Below are positions 48,018-48,090 of a stretch of 48,090 nucleotides of DNA, piece after piece. Source of the stretch: Methanobacteriota archaeon (GTDB taxonomy: Archaea > Thermoplasmatota > Poseidoniia > Poseidoniales > Thalassarchaeaceae). Under the pieces are notes generated by a model. It searched no databases. It was not told the origin of the DNA and saw only the letters and a program-made list of their open reading frames with translations. How positions within the stretch are numbered: position 1 is the first letter of the stretch; every line of letters starts with the position of its first letter. The translations under genes and the position numbers were made by a program. The stretch covers positions 1 to 48,090 of the forward strand of contig PAOZ01000013.1 in assembly GCA_002708695.1 (NCBI GenBank), in the 5' to 3' direction.

Positions 48018-48090
48018 GCCCCTTTTTAATCATATAAATAAGATATTAAATAATTAAAATGATATTAATTATGATATTTTAAAAGTAAAA

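Noticed and set aside
48018-48090. Very AT-rich tail of the window as a replication origin or promoter island
   Set aside because: Only 73 bp is visible; no repeats or neighbouring replication gene, so nothing more than an AT-rich intergenic region can be claimed.

Overview
A 48 kb, fairly AT-rich archaeal window with uninterrupted coding. By gene content (CarS-type CDP-archaeol synthase, AglB/STT3 oligosaccharyltransferase, many secreted Thr/Ser/Asn-rich giants with thrombospondin-3 repeats) it is most likely a planktonic euryarchaeote of the Marine Group II / Poseidoniales type. That assignment is inference and was not searched. I support about 23 protein genes and one tRNA (CAT anticodon, 29884-29957). 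Housekeeping genes: SHMT (glyA), a bacterial-type thymidine/pyrimidine-nucleoside phosphorylase (deoA-like), purD, carS, an HD phosphohydrolase, a TctA-like permease and a cupin. The rest is dominated by cell-surface proteins: two divergent giants with TSP3 repeats, a 1629-aa protein with six lamin-tail domains plus a phospholipase D fold, two subtilases (one with a cytoplasmic SAP domain), a five-OB-fold exported protein, a tandem paralogous pair of anchored Ig-like proteins, and a 3204-aa AglB-like protein with a very large C-terminal surface extension. The best candidates for something undescribed are: (1) the giant AglB fusion with a downstream membrane subtilase; (2) a minus-strand gene string (OB-fold protein - TctA-like permease - lamin-tail/PLD protein - DeoA) that could be an extracellular nucleic-acid scavenging system; (3) a set of surface proteins with recurring small cytoplasmic C-terminal modules (W-rich tails, SAP). 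No CRISPR array, rRNA, transposase or phage module was seen.
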